Shown in pieces: positions 41,903-49,974 of a stretch of DNA of 64,000 nt. The position numbers and the translations under genes were made by a program. Position 1 is the stretch's first letter. Each line of letters begins with the position of its first letter. The notes under the pieces are model-generated. The model made no database searches and was not told the DNA's origin. It saw nothing but the letters and a program-made list of their open reading frames with translations. Source of the DNA: Modestobacter sp. VKM Ac-2977 (GTDB taxonomy: Bacteria; Actinomycetota; Actinomycetes; Mycobacteriales; Geodermatophilaceae); assembly GCF_026968045.1 (NCBI RefSeq), contig NZ_JAPVBQ010000001.1, positions 695,238-759,237 of the forward strand, read 5' to 3'.

Positions 41903-42460
41903 ATGGCCAGCACCACCCAGATCCCCGGTTACGTCGTCGGCACGTGGGACATCGACGCCTCCCACTCCACGGTGGGCTTCTCGGTCCGCCACATGATGGT
42001 CAGCAAGGTCCGCGGCTACTTCCGGGAGTTCTCCGGCGAGATCGTCACCGCCGAGGACCCGTCGCAGTCCGCGGTGCACGCCACGATCGACATGGACTCG
42101 ATCGACACCCGCCAGGAGCAGCGCGACGCGCACATCAAGTCCGCGGACTTCTTCGACGTCGGCAACCACACGGTCATGGAGTTCCGCTCCACCGGCGTGC
42201 GCAACAAGGGCGAGGACTGGGTCGTCGAGGGCGACCTGACGATCAAGGGCATCACCAAGCCGGTCACCCTGGCCCTGGAGCTCAACGGCTTCGGCCCGGA
42301 CGCCTACGGCGGCACGCGCGCCGGGTTCTCCGGCAAGACCTCCATCTCCCGCAAGGAGTTCGGCGTCGACATCGACATGCCGATGGACGGCGGCGGCGTC
42401 GTCGTCGGCGACAAGATCGAGGTCGAGCTCGAGATCGAGGGCGTGCTCCGCACCGCCTGA
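41903..42460 (+). CDS. YceI family lipid-binding protein
   Basis: The 185-residue protein is a typical YceI beta-barrel: WDIDASHSTVGFSVRHMMVSKVRGYF at the start, HIKSADFFDVGNHTVMEFRSTG in the middle and GDLTIKGITKPVTL later. These proteins bind isoprenoid or fatty chains in a barrel. No signal peptide is present, so it is cytoplasmic. It is divergent from its probable MarR regulator and followed by a terminator. Confidence 0.95.
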   Translation: MASTTQIPGYVVGTWDIDASHSTVGFSVRHMMVSKVRGYFREFSGEIVTAEDPSQSAVHATIDMDSIDTRQEQRDAHIKSADFFDVGNHTVMEFRSTGVRNKGEDWVVEGDLTIKGITKPVTLALELNGFGPDAYGGTRAGFSGKTSISRKEFGVDIDMPMDGGGVVVGDKIEVELEIEGVLRTA

Positions 42461-42461
42461 G

Positions 42462-42489
42462 GAAGGACCCCGTCCTCCTGAGGACGGCC
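42462..42489 (+). terminator. GAAGGACC-type terminator, short form
   Basis: GAAGGACC is followed by CCGTCCT-CCTG-AGGACGG (7-bp perfect stem, 42470-42487) right after the YceI stop. The leading motif is shared with the elements at 47267 and 48481. Confidence 0.55.
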
Positions 42490-42495
42490 CTGACA

Positions 42496-42529
42496 GCAGA
42501 GCTCCCACCCGGCCGGGTGGGAGCTCTGC
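42496..42529. terminator. Bidirectional terminator hairpin
   Basis: Perfect 16-nt arms (GCAGAGCTCCCACCCG and complement) with a 2-nt centre separate yceI from the convergent GGDEF-EAL gene. Confidence 0.75.
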
Positions 42530-42535
42530 TGCGTC

Positions 42536-44650
42536 TCAGGGCTGGGCGGGCAGGCGCTGGCGCCCGGTCTGCCGCCGGCCCTCGGTGAGCAGCGCACCCA
42601 GCCGGTCGCCGGTCACCGGCGGGGAGAGGTGGTGGCCCTGGGCGTAGGAGCAGCCCACCCGGCGGGCCAGCTCCAGCTGCTCGGCGGTCTCCACCCCCTC
42701 GGCGAGCACCGCCATGTCCAGCGCGGCGCCCAGGGCGGCGACCGCGCCGAGGAGCGCGCCAGGGGCCGTGGCGACGGCCGTCAGTGGCCCGGCGACGAGT
42801 GCGCGATCGGCCTTCAGCACGTCCGCGGGCAACGAGGCCACCGCCGCCAGGGAGCTGTACCCGGCTCCGAAGTCGTCGATGGCGATCCGGACGCCGTGGG
42901 CGCGCAGGGCCCGGAACTGGGCCACCGCGTGCTCGGGATCGCGCGCCAGCGCCGTCTCGGTCAGCTCCAGCACGAGGCTCCCCGGGTCCAGGTCGCGCCC
43001 GACCAGCGCCTCGAGGACGTCGTCGACGAGCGTGCCGGAGGAGAGGTGGACGGCGCTCACGTTGACCGCCACGGTCAGCTCGTGCCCCTCGGTCCGCCAC
43101 ACCACGGCCTGGTCGATCACCCTCCGCAGCAGCCAGCGGGTGATCGGCACGATCGCCCCGGTCTCCTCGGCGATCGGGACGAACCCGGCGGGCTCCAGTC
43201 GGCCGCGGTGCGGGTGGTCCCAGCGCAGGAGCGCCTCGCACCCGGTCACCTCGCCGCTGGGCAGGTGCACCACTGGCTGCCAGTGCACGGTCAGCTGGTC
43301 CAGCGCTGCCGCGTTCCGCAGGTGGCTGACGACCTGCCACCGGTCCTCCAGGGTCGCGCGCAGCGCCGGGGTGAAGTGCAGGTGCTGGTCCCGGCCGTCG
43401 GACTTCGCGGCGTACATCGCGGCGTCGGCGTCCCGGAGCAGGTCCTCGGGCCCGGTGTGCGCCGGGTCGGAGGTGGCCGTCCCGATGCTGGCGGTCAACG
43501 ACAGCCGGGTCCCGGCCAGCTCGAAGGGGTCGTCGAAGACCGCGCGGAACCGCCGGGCCAGCAGCTCCCCGGCTCCGGCGTCGCAGTCGCGGGCGACCAC
43601 GACGAACTCGTCCCCGCCCAGCCGGCCGACCACGTCGGTGGCGCGGGTCCGCTGCGACAGCCGGGCCGCCAGCTCCTGCAGCAGCAGGTCGCCGGCCGAG
43701 TGCCCGAGCGAGTCGTTGACCTGCTTGAACCCGTCGACGTCCAGGTACAGGACGGTCACCGGGCCGCCGTCCTCGGCCAGCGCCCCGGCGATCGTCTCGT
43801 GCAGGGCGGCCCGGTTGGGCAGCTCGGTGAGGTGGTCGTGGCGGGCCTGCCAGGCGGCCTGCTGTTCGGCGCGCACCCGGTCGGTGATGTCGGTGTGGGT
43901 GACGACGACGCCCGGTCCGCCGTCCACCGGGAAGGCCTGCAGGTGCCACCAGCTGCCGGACGGTGCGGTGCCGGCGGCGGGCGGTTGGCAGTAGTCGAGG
44001 GAGAAGGACGGCGCCCGCCGCTCCAGCACCGCCTCCAGGCCCTCGACCGCGATCCGGGCGTCGGCGTCGCCCGTGGCGGCCAGCGCCCGGCAGGCGGCCA
44101 GGTAGTCGTCGCCGGTCTGGCACGCGGCCGGCCGCCCCGCCGTCGTCGTCCCCAGGGCCCAGGCCGCGTTGGTGGTCAGGATCGTCCCGTCACCGTCGAG
44201 GATGGCCGTCCGGGCCGGTAGGGCATTGAGCACCGACCGGACCAGCGACGACTCCGCGGCCCGCTCCTCGTCCAGGGTGCGGCGTTCGTGCACGTCGCGG
44301 AAGAAGAGGACCAGGTCGTCGAGGACGGGGTAGGTCCGCACCTCGAACCACCGGTCCAGCGGTTCGTAGAAGAACTCCAGATGCTGGCTCTCACCCGTCG
44401 CCCGGGCCCGGCGGACCGACTCCTGCCACGCGGCACCGGGCCCGTCCGGGAACTGGGTCCACAGCACCTGGCCGACGAGCTCGGCGGCCGTCCGCTCCAG
44501 CAGCCGCTCGGCGGCGGCGTTGACCCAGGTGTAGCGGTACTCGGCGTCCAGGAAGCAGACCGCCTCGCTGATCGAGGTCAGCGCCTCCGTGGTCCGCGCG
44601 CGCCAGGACCCGTCGGCCACCCACGGTGGTGGCTCGATGTGCTGGGTCAT
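42536..44650 (-). CDS. PAS-GGDEF-EAL c-di-GMP signalling protein
   Basis: The 704-residue protein has two PAS-type sensors (about residues 15-125 and 140-258), a GGDEF domain with the intact active site GGDEF at 345-349, and an EAL domain starting with Glu472 in CEALLRWDHP. It also shows NVSAVHL, ELTET, DDFGAGYSSL and EGVE. In LKADRALV the Lys of the EAL site is kept. It could make and degrade c-di-GMP, with the balance set by the PAS signal. No transmembrane helix is seen, so it is cytosolic. ATG 44650 has GAGGAG upstream; the longer open frame above it is shadow. Confidence 0.9.
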   Translation of the reverse strand: MTQHIEPPPWVADGSWRARTTEALTSISEAVCFLDAEYRYTWVNAAAERLLERTAAELVGQVLWTQFPDGPGAAWQESVRRARATGESQHLEFFYEPLDRWFEVRTYPVLDDLVLFFRDVHERRTLDEERAAESSLVRSVLNALPARTAILDGDGTILTTNAAWALGTTTAGRPAACQTGDDYLAACRALAATGDADARIAVEGLEAVLERRAPSFSLDYCQPPAAGTAPSGSWWHLQAFPVDGGPGVVVTHTDITDRVRAEQQAAWQARHDHLTELPNRAALHETIAGALAEDGGPVTVLYLDVDGFKQVNDSLGHSAGDLLLQELAARLSQRTRATDVVGRLGGDEFVVVARDCDAGAGELLARRFRAVFDDPFELAGTRLSLTASIGTATSDPAHTGPEDLLRDADAAMYAAKSDGRDQHLHFTPALRATLEDRWQVVSHLRNAAALDQLTVHWQPVVHLPSGEVTGCEALLRWDHPHRGRLEPAGFVPIAEETGAIVPITRWLLRRVIDQAVVWRTEGHELTVAVNVSAVHLSSGTLVDDVLEALVGRDLDPGSLVLELTETALARDPEHAVAQFRALRAHGVRIAIDDFGAGYSSLAAVASLPADVLKADRALVAGPLTAVATAPGALLGAVAALGAALDMAVLAEGVETAEQLELARRVGCSYAQGHHLSPPVTGDRLGALLTEGRRQTGRQRLPAQP

Positions 44651-44835
44651 CGGCGACTCCTCGCACCGTCCGACGGACTCGGACGGCGAACCGTACCGCC
44701 CAGGACCACCGATCAGCCTGCGCTGCGCCCGGCCGCCCGCAGGGAACGCGCAGGTGGACGACGGACCTCCGTCGACGCTGGGCCGCCGCCCGGGAGCGAC
44801 CCCACCGGCCCGCGGACGCTGGGACACTGGGCGGC

Positions 44836-45174
44836 ATGTCGACCTCGACCCTCAGTCGCGTGCAGACCCGCTTCCCGTCGGCCGTCGCGGTGGCCGTCGG
44901 ACTGGCCGCCGGGTTCGGCGTGGCCCAGGGCACCGGGGTGCGGGCGCTCGGCGGCGTCGTTTTCGCCGCGGGGGGTCTGGCCGCCGGCTGGCTCTGGTAC
45001 CGCCGTCGCGGGGCGGGGATCGCCGCCGTGCTGGCGGTCGGCTACGTGGCCGCCTTCGTCCTGGCGCACGTGCTGGCGATCGGCGTCGGCTGGCCGGCCT
45101 GGCTGGCGGTCGGGCTGGTCACGGTGGTCGCCGCCGCGGTGTCCTGGGTGGTGGCAGACCGGCCGTCGTCGTGA
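44836..45174 (+). CDS. Small integral membrane protein of unknown function
   Basis: The 112-residue protein has three to four hydrophobic helices (SAVAVAVGLAAGFGVAQGTGV, LGGVVFAAGGLAAGWLWYRRR, VLAVGYVAAFVLAHVLAIGV, AVGLVTVVAAAVSWVV). It resembles short actinobacterial membrane proteins with no assigned role. It is divergent from the GGDEF-EAL gene and upstream of typA by 201 bp. Codon use is like its neighbours, so it is a real gene. Confidence 0.7.
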   Translation: MSTSTLSRVQTRFPSAVAVAVGLAAGFGVAQGTGVRALGGVVFAAGGLAAGWLWYRRRGAGIAAVLAVGYVAAFVLAHVLAIGVGWPAWLAVGLVTVVAAAVSWVVADRPSS

Positions 45175-45375
45175 GGCCTCGGTCCAGAGGCTCGTCCCGA
45201 GCCTGCGAGGGATGAGGGGGACCAAGTTGCTCCAAGAGTGGTAGACCGGTCACAGCCGCCCGGCGGGGGACTGACGTCCCCTACCATGGGAAGGTCTCGG
45301 CCGCCCGTGCCGTTGCACCTGTCGCGCGCCGCTGCGCGCAGACCCCCACGCGATCCCCCTGAGGTGCCTCTCCGC

Positions 45376-47265
45376 ATGCCCACCCGCAACGACCTGCGCA
45401 ACGTGGCGATCGTCGCCCACGTCGACCACGGCAAGACGACCCTGGTCGACGCCCTGCTCCGGCAGGCCGGTGCTCTGGGCCGTGCCAAGGGCGAGGGAAC
45501 CGACAACGACTCGACCCAGGACCGGGTCATGGACTCGATGGACCTCGAGCGCGAGCGCGGGATCACCATCCTGGCCAAGAACACCGCGATCCACCTGCGC
45601 GACGACGAGGGCAACCCGGTCGTCGTGAACATCGTCGACACCCCCGGCCACGCCGACTTCGGTGGCGAGGTCGAGCGCGGCCTGTCGATGGTCGACGGCG
45701 TCGTCCTGCTCGTCGACGCCTCCGAGGGCCCGCTGCCGCAGACCCGGTTCGTGCTGCGCAAGGCGCTCGCCAAGGGGATGCCGGTCATCCTCGCGGTCAA
45801 CAAGACCGACCGGCAGGACGCCCGCATCGAAGAGGTCGTCGACGAGTGCTACGAGCTGTTCCTGGAGCTGCTCGAGGACGCCGGGCTCCCCGCAGAGGCG
45901 CTGGAGTTCCCGATCGTCTACTGCAACGGCCGCACCGGCCAGGCCTCGCTGAACAAGCCCGAGAACGGCACCGTCCCGGACAGCGAGGACCTCGGCCCGC
46001 TGGTCAAGACCCTGCTGGACACCATCCCGGCGCCGGTCTACGACGCCGAGGAGCCGCTGCGCGCGCAGGTCACCAACCTCGACGCGTCCCCGTTCCTGGG
46101 CCGGCTCGCGATGCTGCGCATCCACTCCGGTGAGATGAAGCGCGGCCAGCAGGTCGCGTGGTGCAAGGTCGACGGCACCATCGACCGGGTCAAGATCACC
46201 GAGCTGCTGGTCACCGAGGGCCTCACCCGCACCCCGGCCGAGAGCGCCGGCCCCGGCGAGCTGGTCGCGATCGCCGGCATCGAGGACATCATGATCGGCG
46301 ACACCCTCGCCGACCCGAACGACCCGCGCCCGCTGCCGCCGCTGACCGTCGACGAGCCGTCGATCTCCATCACCATCGGGATCAACACCTCGCCGCTGTC
46401 GGGCAAGTCGGGCAAGAAGGTCACCGCCCGGCTGATCAAGAACCGCCTGGACCAGGAGCTGGTCGGCAACGTCTCGGTGCGGATGCTGCCCACCGAGCGC
46501 CCCGACACCTGGGAGATGCAGGGCCGCGGCGAGCTGGCCCTGGCGATCCTGGTCGAGCAGCTGCGCCGCGAGGACTTCGAGCTCACCGTCGGCCGCCCGA
46601 CCGTGGTCACCAAGGAGATCGACGGCAAGCTGCACGAGCCGGTGGAGCGGGTCACCATCGACACCCCCGGTGAGTACGTCGGCACCCTCACCCAGGCGCT
46701 GGCCGTCCGGCGCGCGCGGCTGGAGAACCTGGTGCACCACGACACCGGCTGGGCGCGGATGGAGTACATCGCGCCGTCCCGTGGGCTGATCGGGTTCCGC
46801 ACCGAGTTCCTCACCGAGACCCGGGGCACCGGCGTCTTCAACCACCAGCTCGAGGGCTACGAGCCGTGGCTGGGCGACATGCGCGCCCGGCCCACCGGCT
46901 CGCTGGTCGCCGACCGCTCCGGCGTGGCGACGACGTACTCGATGTTCTCGCTGCAGGAGCGCGGCCAGATGATGGTCGAGCCGGCCACCGAGGTGTACGA
47001 GGGCATGATCGTCGGGGAGAACTCCCGTCCCGACGACATGGACGTCAACATCACCAAGGAGAAGAAGCTCACCAACATGCGCAAGTCCACCTCCGAGGAG
47101 CTGGAGCGGCTCATCCCGCCGCGGATCCTCAACCTGGAGCAGGCGCTGGAGTTCTGCGCCGAGGACGAGTGCGTGGAGGTCACCCCCGGCACGGTGCGGG
47201 TGCGCAAGGTGGAGCTGGACCAGACGATCCGCGGGCGCTCCAAGAACCGGAAGCCCAAGCCCTGA
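45376..47265 (+). CDS. typA: Translational GTPase TypA/BipA
   Basis: The 629-residue protein has the G motifs AHVDHGKTT (G1), RERGITI (G2), DTPGHADFGGE (G3) and NKTDR (G4), then EF-G-like domains and the TypA-specific C-terminal domain (RPTGSLVADRSGVATTYSMFSLQERGQ). It binds the 70S ribosome and helps assembly and stress adaptation. Length fits the family. ATG 45376 agrees with the family start (RNVAIVAHVD). The stop is followed at once by an inverted-repeat element that should end transcription. Confidence 0.97.
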   Translation: MPTRNDLRNVAIVAHVDHGKTTLVDALLRQAGALGRAKGEGTDNDSTQDRVMDSMDLERERGITILAKNTAIHLRDDEGNPVVVNIVDTPGHADFGGEVERGLSMVDGVVLLVDASEGPLPQTRFVLRKALAKGMPVILAVNKTDRQDARIEEVVDECYELFLELLEDAGLPAEALEFPIVYCNGRTGQASLNKPENGTVPDSEDLGPLVKTLLDTIPAPVYDAEEPLRAQVTNLDASPFLGRLAMLRIHSGEMKRGQQVAWCKVDGTIDRVKITELLVTEGLTRTPAESAGPGELVAIAGIEDIMIGDTLADPNDPRPLPPLTVDEPSISITIGINTSPLSGKSGKKVTARLIKNRLDQELVGNVSVRMLPTERPDTWEMQGRGELALAILVEQLRREDFELTVGRPTVVTKEIDGKLHEPVERVTIDTPGEYVGTLTQALAVRRARLENLVHHDTGWARMEYIAPSRGLIGFRTEFLTETRGTGVFNHQLEGYEPWLGDMRARPTGSLVADRSGVATTYSMFSLQERGQMMVEPATEVYEGMIVGENSRPDDMDVNITKEKKLTNMRKSTSEELERLIPPRILNLEQALEFCAEDECVEVTPGTVRVRKVELDQTIRGRSKNRKPKP

Positions 47266-47266
47266 C

Positions 47267-47326
47267 GAAGGACCCCCTCGCCCCCCACCGCTCGCAGGCT
47301 CGCGGCGGGGCCCTGCGAGGGGGCCG
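47267..47326 (+). repeat. GAAGGACC element, copy A (typA terminator)
   Basis: A 60-bp inverted-repeat element with outer stem ACCCCCTCGC/GCGAGGGGGC and a GC-rich centre with the CTCGCA-GCTCGC pattern. It starts 1 bp after the typA stop. A copy in the same orientation is at 48481. Its role here is a terminator. Confidence 0.7.
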
Positions 47327-47617
47327 GACGAGCTGACCGACGCCGTCGTCCCCCTCGGGGGACGGCGGCGTTCGTCGTCCCGGGGGTCGGCGCGCCGACG
47401 AGGTCTGCTGAGGCGGGTGGGGTCTCTGTGTCGAGAGTTGCTGCTCGATCACGGTTCGTGATGGCCCGCCGAGCGAGGCGGCAGGGTTCGGTGGCTCTCC
47501 TCGTGGCGCGCCGGGGTGTCGCGGTGGCAGTCGTACGTTCCGGTCCGGAGAGGTGTGCGCGGCAGGGGGAGGCCGGGCGCACCTGGGGGAACGGTGTGAG
47601 AGGTGGTCGGGGAGCCG
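47327..47617. other. Gene-free stretch between typA and the DUF5994 gene
   Basis: Beyond the element at 47267, this stretch holds an imperfect hairpin at 47341-47370 and a small inverted repeat ATCACG-GTT-CGTGAT at 47448-47462. No coding frame shows protein-like content, and no strong promoter could be identified. Confidence 0.5.
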
Positions 47618-48097
47618 ATGACGGTCCAGCGGGCAGCAGGTTTCCGGAACGGGATCGACGTGCGGGTGCGGCTGCGCCCGGCGACGGCAGCGACCGACGG
47701 GACGTTCGACGGCGCGTGGTGGCCACGCAGCCGGCTGCTCTCCGTCGAGCTGCCCGAGCTGGCGGCGGCGCTGCAGAGCCTGGGCGTGCGGATCGACCGC
47801 TTCACCTACGCCGTGGGCGCTTGGGACGAGCCGCCGGCCCGCAAGATGCTGATCGGCGACCGCACGGTGCGCACCGGCGGGTTCGCGAGCATGGACCAGC
47901 AGCTGGTCTCCCTCACCGTCGACGGCGAGCGTCGGGTCGACCTCCTCGTGGTCCCGCCGGAGGCCGACGCGCTCACCGGCGTCCGGGCGCTCCGCCTCGC
48001 CGGCCTGCGCGAGGACGCCGGAAACCCGCAGCGCGGGCTGCTCACCGCCCCGTCCCGGTCGCAGGTCGTCCCGCTGACCGGCGTCCGCGCCGGCTGA
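47618..48097 (+). CDS. DUF5994 family protein
   Basis: The 159-residue protein matches DUF5994: RVRLRPATAATDGTFDGAWWPRSRLLSVELPEL, RIDRFTYAVGAWDEPPARKMLIGDRTVRTGGF and RRVDLLVVPPEAD are regions seen in this family. The function is unknown. ATG 47618 has GGGGAG 4-5 nt upstream; a GTG at 47603 is possible. Confidence 0.8.
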   Translation: MTVQRAAGFRNGIDVRVRLRPATAATDGTFDGAWWPRSRLLSVELPELAAALQSLGVRIDRFTYAVGAWDEPPARKMLIGDRTVRTGGFASMDQQLVSLTVDGERRVDLLVVPPEADALTGVRALRLAGLREDAGNPQRGLLTAPSRSQVVPLTGVRAG

Positions 48098-48133
48098 CGA
48101 GGTCGCGCCCGGCACCCTGAGCCGGTCCGGCTG

Positions 48134-48186
48134 GGGTTGAGCCGCGTCAGCACGCGGCTCAACCCACTCCCGGGCGGCTCAACCCG
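48134..48186 (+). repeat. GGTTGAGCC tripartite repeat, copy 1
   Basis: GGGTTGAGCCGCGT at 48134-48147 pairs perfectly with 48152-48165 (loop CAGC), and a third GGCTCAACCCG unit follows at 48175-48186. A second copy with the same layout is at 49251-49303. Confidence 0.7.
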
Positions 48187-48259
48187 GACGGCGCCACGAG
48201 CACTGCGCCGGGAGCGAACCGGCTGGACGGCGGCCGGACGGCTGCGCTGAGGTCGGGGC

Positions 48260-49237
48260 ATGCGACTCCTCGTCCTCGGCGGCACGCACTTCCTCGGCCG
48301 GCACGTCGTCTCCGTGGCGCTGGACCGCGGCCACGAGGTGGCCACGTTCACCCGCGGGGTCTCCGGCCCGCCGCCGGCCGGCGCCCAGGCACTCACCGGC
48401 GACCGGGACGACCCAGCCGCCCTGTCGACGGCACTGGACGGCTGGCGCCCCGAGCTGGTCGTCGACACCTCCTGCCAGTAGAAGGACCCTCGTGCCCCCC
48501 GGCACTCGCAAGCTCGCACCGGGACCCTGCACGAGGGCCGGCACCTGAACGCCTACCGGGACTGGCCGCCGGAGCCGGTCGCCGGCGAGCAGGAGCCGAC
48601 CTGGGACTCCGACGAGGACACCTACGGGCCGGTGAAGGCGCACGCCGAGCGGGTGTTGGACGCGGCGCTGGGGGAGCGGTTCCTGACCGCCCGGGCCGGG
48701 CTGATCGTCGGGCCACACGACCCCCTCCACCGGCTGGGCTGGTGGCTGGACCGGATCGCCGCCGGTGGGCGGGTCGTCGTCCCGGCCGAGGGGCTGGACC
48801 AGCCGATCGCCCTGGTCGACGCCCGCGACCTGGCCGGCTGGCTGGTGGAGATGGCCGAGCGCGGGCAGGGCGGCCCGGTCAACGCCACCGGTCCGGCCGG
48901 GATGACGACGTTCGGCGGGCTGCTGGACACCTGCCGCGAGGTCACCGGTGGCGACGCCGAGTGGGTGCCGGTGTCCGAGGCGGACCTGCTGGCGGCCGGC
49001 GTCCAGGAGTGGACGCACCTGCCGCTGTGGCTGGCCGCCGGCACCGCGCGCACCGCCTGGGACGTCGACACCGCCCGAGCCCGGGAACTCGGCCTGCCCA
49101 CCCGCCCGGTGCGCGACTCGGTCACCGACACCTGTGCCTGGATGCAGACCGGTGACCGCCCGCAGCCCCCGGCCGGCCGGGAGCTGCCGGGGCTCCCTCC
49201 CGACCTGGAGCAGCGGCTGCTGTCGTCTGCGGGTTGA
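48260..49237 (+). pseudogene. NAD-dependent epimerase/dehydratase gene disrupted by a repeat element
   Basis: The front codes for a Rossmann start (MRLLVLGGTHFLGRHVVSVAL) through VVDTSCQ, where an in-frame TAG (48479-48481) stops it. After a 60-bp element the same frame continues HLNAYRDWPPEPV, then YGPVKAHAERVL (the YxxxK motif) and a normal C-terminus to 49237. About 25 residues expected between VVDTSCQ and LNAYRDW, including the strand before the catalytic segment, are missing and the element stands in their place. Except for the TAG the frame is open throughout. The gene probably makes no functional enzyme, though readthrough or reinitiation at GTG 48632 cannot be excluded. Confidence 0.8.
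48481..48540 (+). repeat. GAAGGACC element, copy B inside the epimerase gene
   Basis: A 60-bp element with outer stem GGACCCTCGTGC/GCACGAGGGCC and the inner CTCGCAAGCTCGC motif. It has the same length, start and layout as the element behind typA. It begins on the last base of the TAG that truncates the epimerase. Confidence 0.75.
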
Positions 49238-49250
49238 CCCGGCCCGGAGG

Positions 49251-49303
49251 GGGTTGAGCCGCGTCCGCACGCGGCTCAACCCACCCTCAGGTGGCTCAAC
49301 CCG
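49251..49303 (+). repeat. GGTTGAGCC tripartite repeat, copy 2
   Basis: Same arrangement as 48134-48186: arms 49251-49264 and 49269-49282, loop CCGC, third unit at about 49292-49303. The two copies flank the broken epimerase gene in direct orientation. Confidence 0.7.
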
Positions 49304-49332
49304 CCCGACCCCGCAGGCCCGACCCCGCAGGC

Positions 49333-49965
49333 TCAGCTGCGGTGGCGGACCCGCACCACCTCGTCGGCGTGGTGATGGCCGTTCTCGCCGGCCGGCCGCG
49401 GCTGGGTGCCGGCCAGGACGACGTCCCACTCCTGCAGGTCCAGGTCGGCGAGGACGTCGGCGGCCGTGGCGAAGCGGTCCGCGCCCCACATCGCGGCGCG
49501 CTCCTCGTCGTATCCGTGACCGATCCACAGGAGCGTGCCGCCCGGGGCGACGGCCGCAGCCAGCCGGGGCACCAGCACCCGGCGCACCGCGGCCTCCGGG
49601 TGCAGGAAGTGGCCGGTGACCAGGTCGAACGCCGCGGCGGCGGGCTGCCAGGTGGCGACGTCGCCCTGCACCCAGGTCGTCCGGTCGCCGAGCCCGGCGG
49701 CGGACGCCTGGGCGGCGCCGCGGTCGAGGGCGGTCTGCGACCAGTCCAGGCCGGTCACCTGCCAGCCGCGGGAGGCCAGCCACAGGGTGTCGCCGCCCTC
49801 GCCGCAGCCGACGTCCAGGGCCCGCCCCGGGGACAGGTCGGCCGCCTGGGCGGCGAGCGTGGGGTTGACCCGGCCGCTCCAGAGCGCCGCCGCGGCGGCG
49901 TAGCGATCCTCCCAGGCGGCGTGGTCGTGGAGGTCGTTCGCCGGCTGCTGCTGGTGGTCGTGCAC
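49333..49965 (-). CDS. Class I SAM-dependent methyltransferase
   Basis: The 210-residue protein has motif I RALDVGCGEGGDTLWLASRGW, then VTGLDWSQTALDRG (post-I acidic residue) and FDLVTGHFLHP. It resembles tellurite-resistance TehB-like or thiol methyltransferases. GTG 49965 has GGAGGAA upstream. It lies 9 bp after the thioredoxin-reductase-like gene, so the two form an operon. The His/Gln-rich N-terminus (HDHQQQPANDLHDHA) could bind metal. The substrate is unknown. Confidence 0.88.
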   Translation of the reverse strand: MHDHQQQPANDLHDHAAWEDRYAAAAALWSGRVNPTLAAQAADLSPGRALDVGCGEGGDTLWLASRGWQVTGLDWSQTALDRGAAQASAAGLGDRTTWVQGDVATWQPAAAAFDLVTGHFLHPEAAVRRVLVPRLAAAVAPGGTLLWIGHGYDEERAAMWGADRFATAADVLADLDLQEWDVVLAGTQPRPAGENGHHHADEVVRVRHRS

Positions 49966-49974
49966 CGTTCCTCC

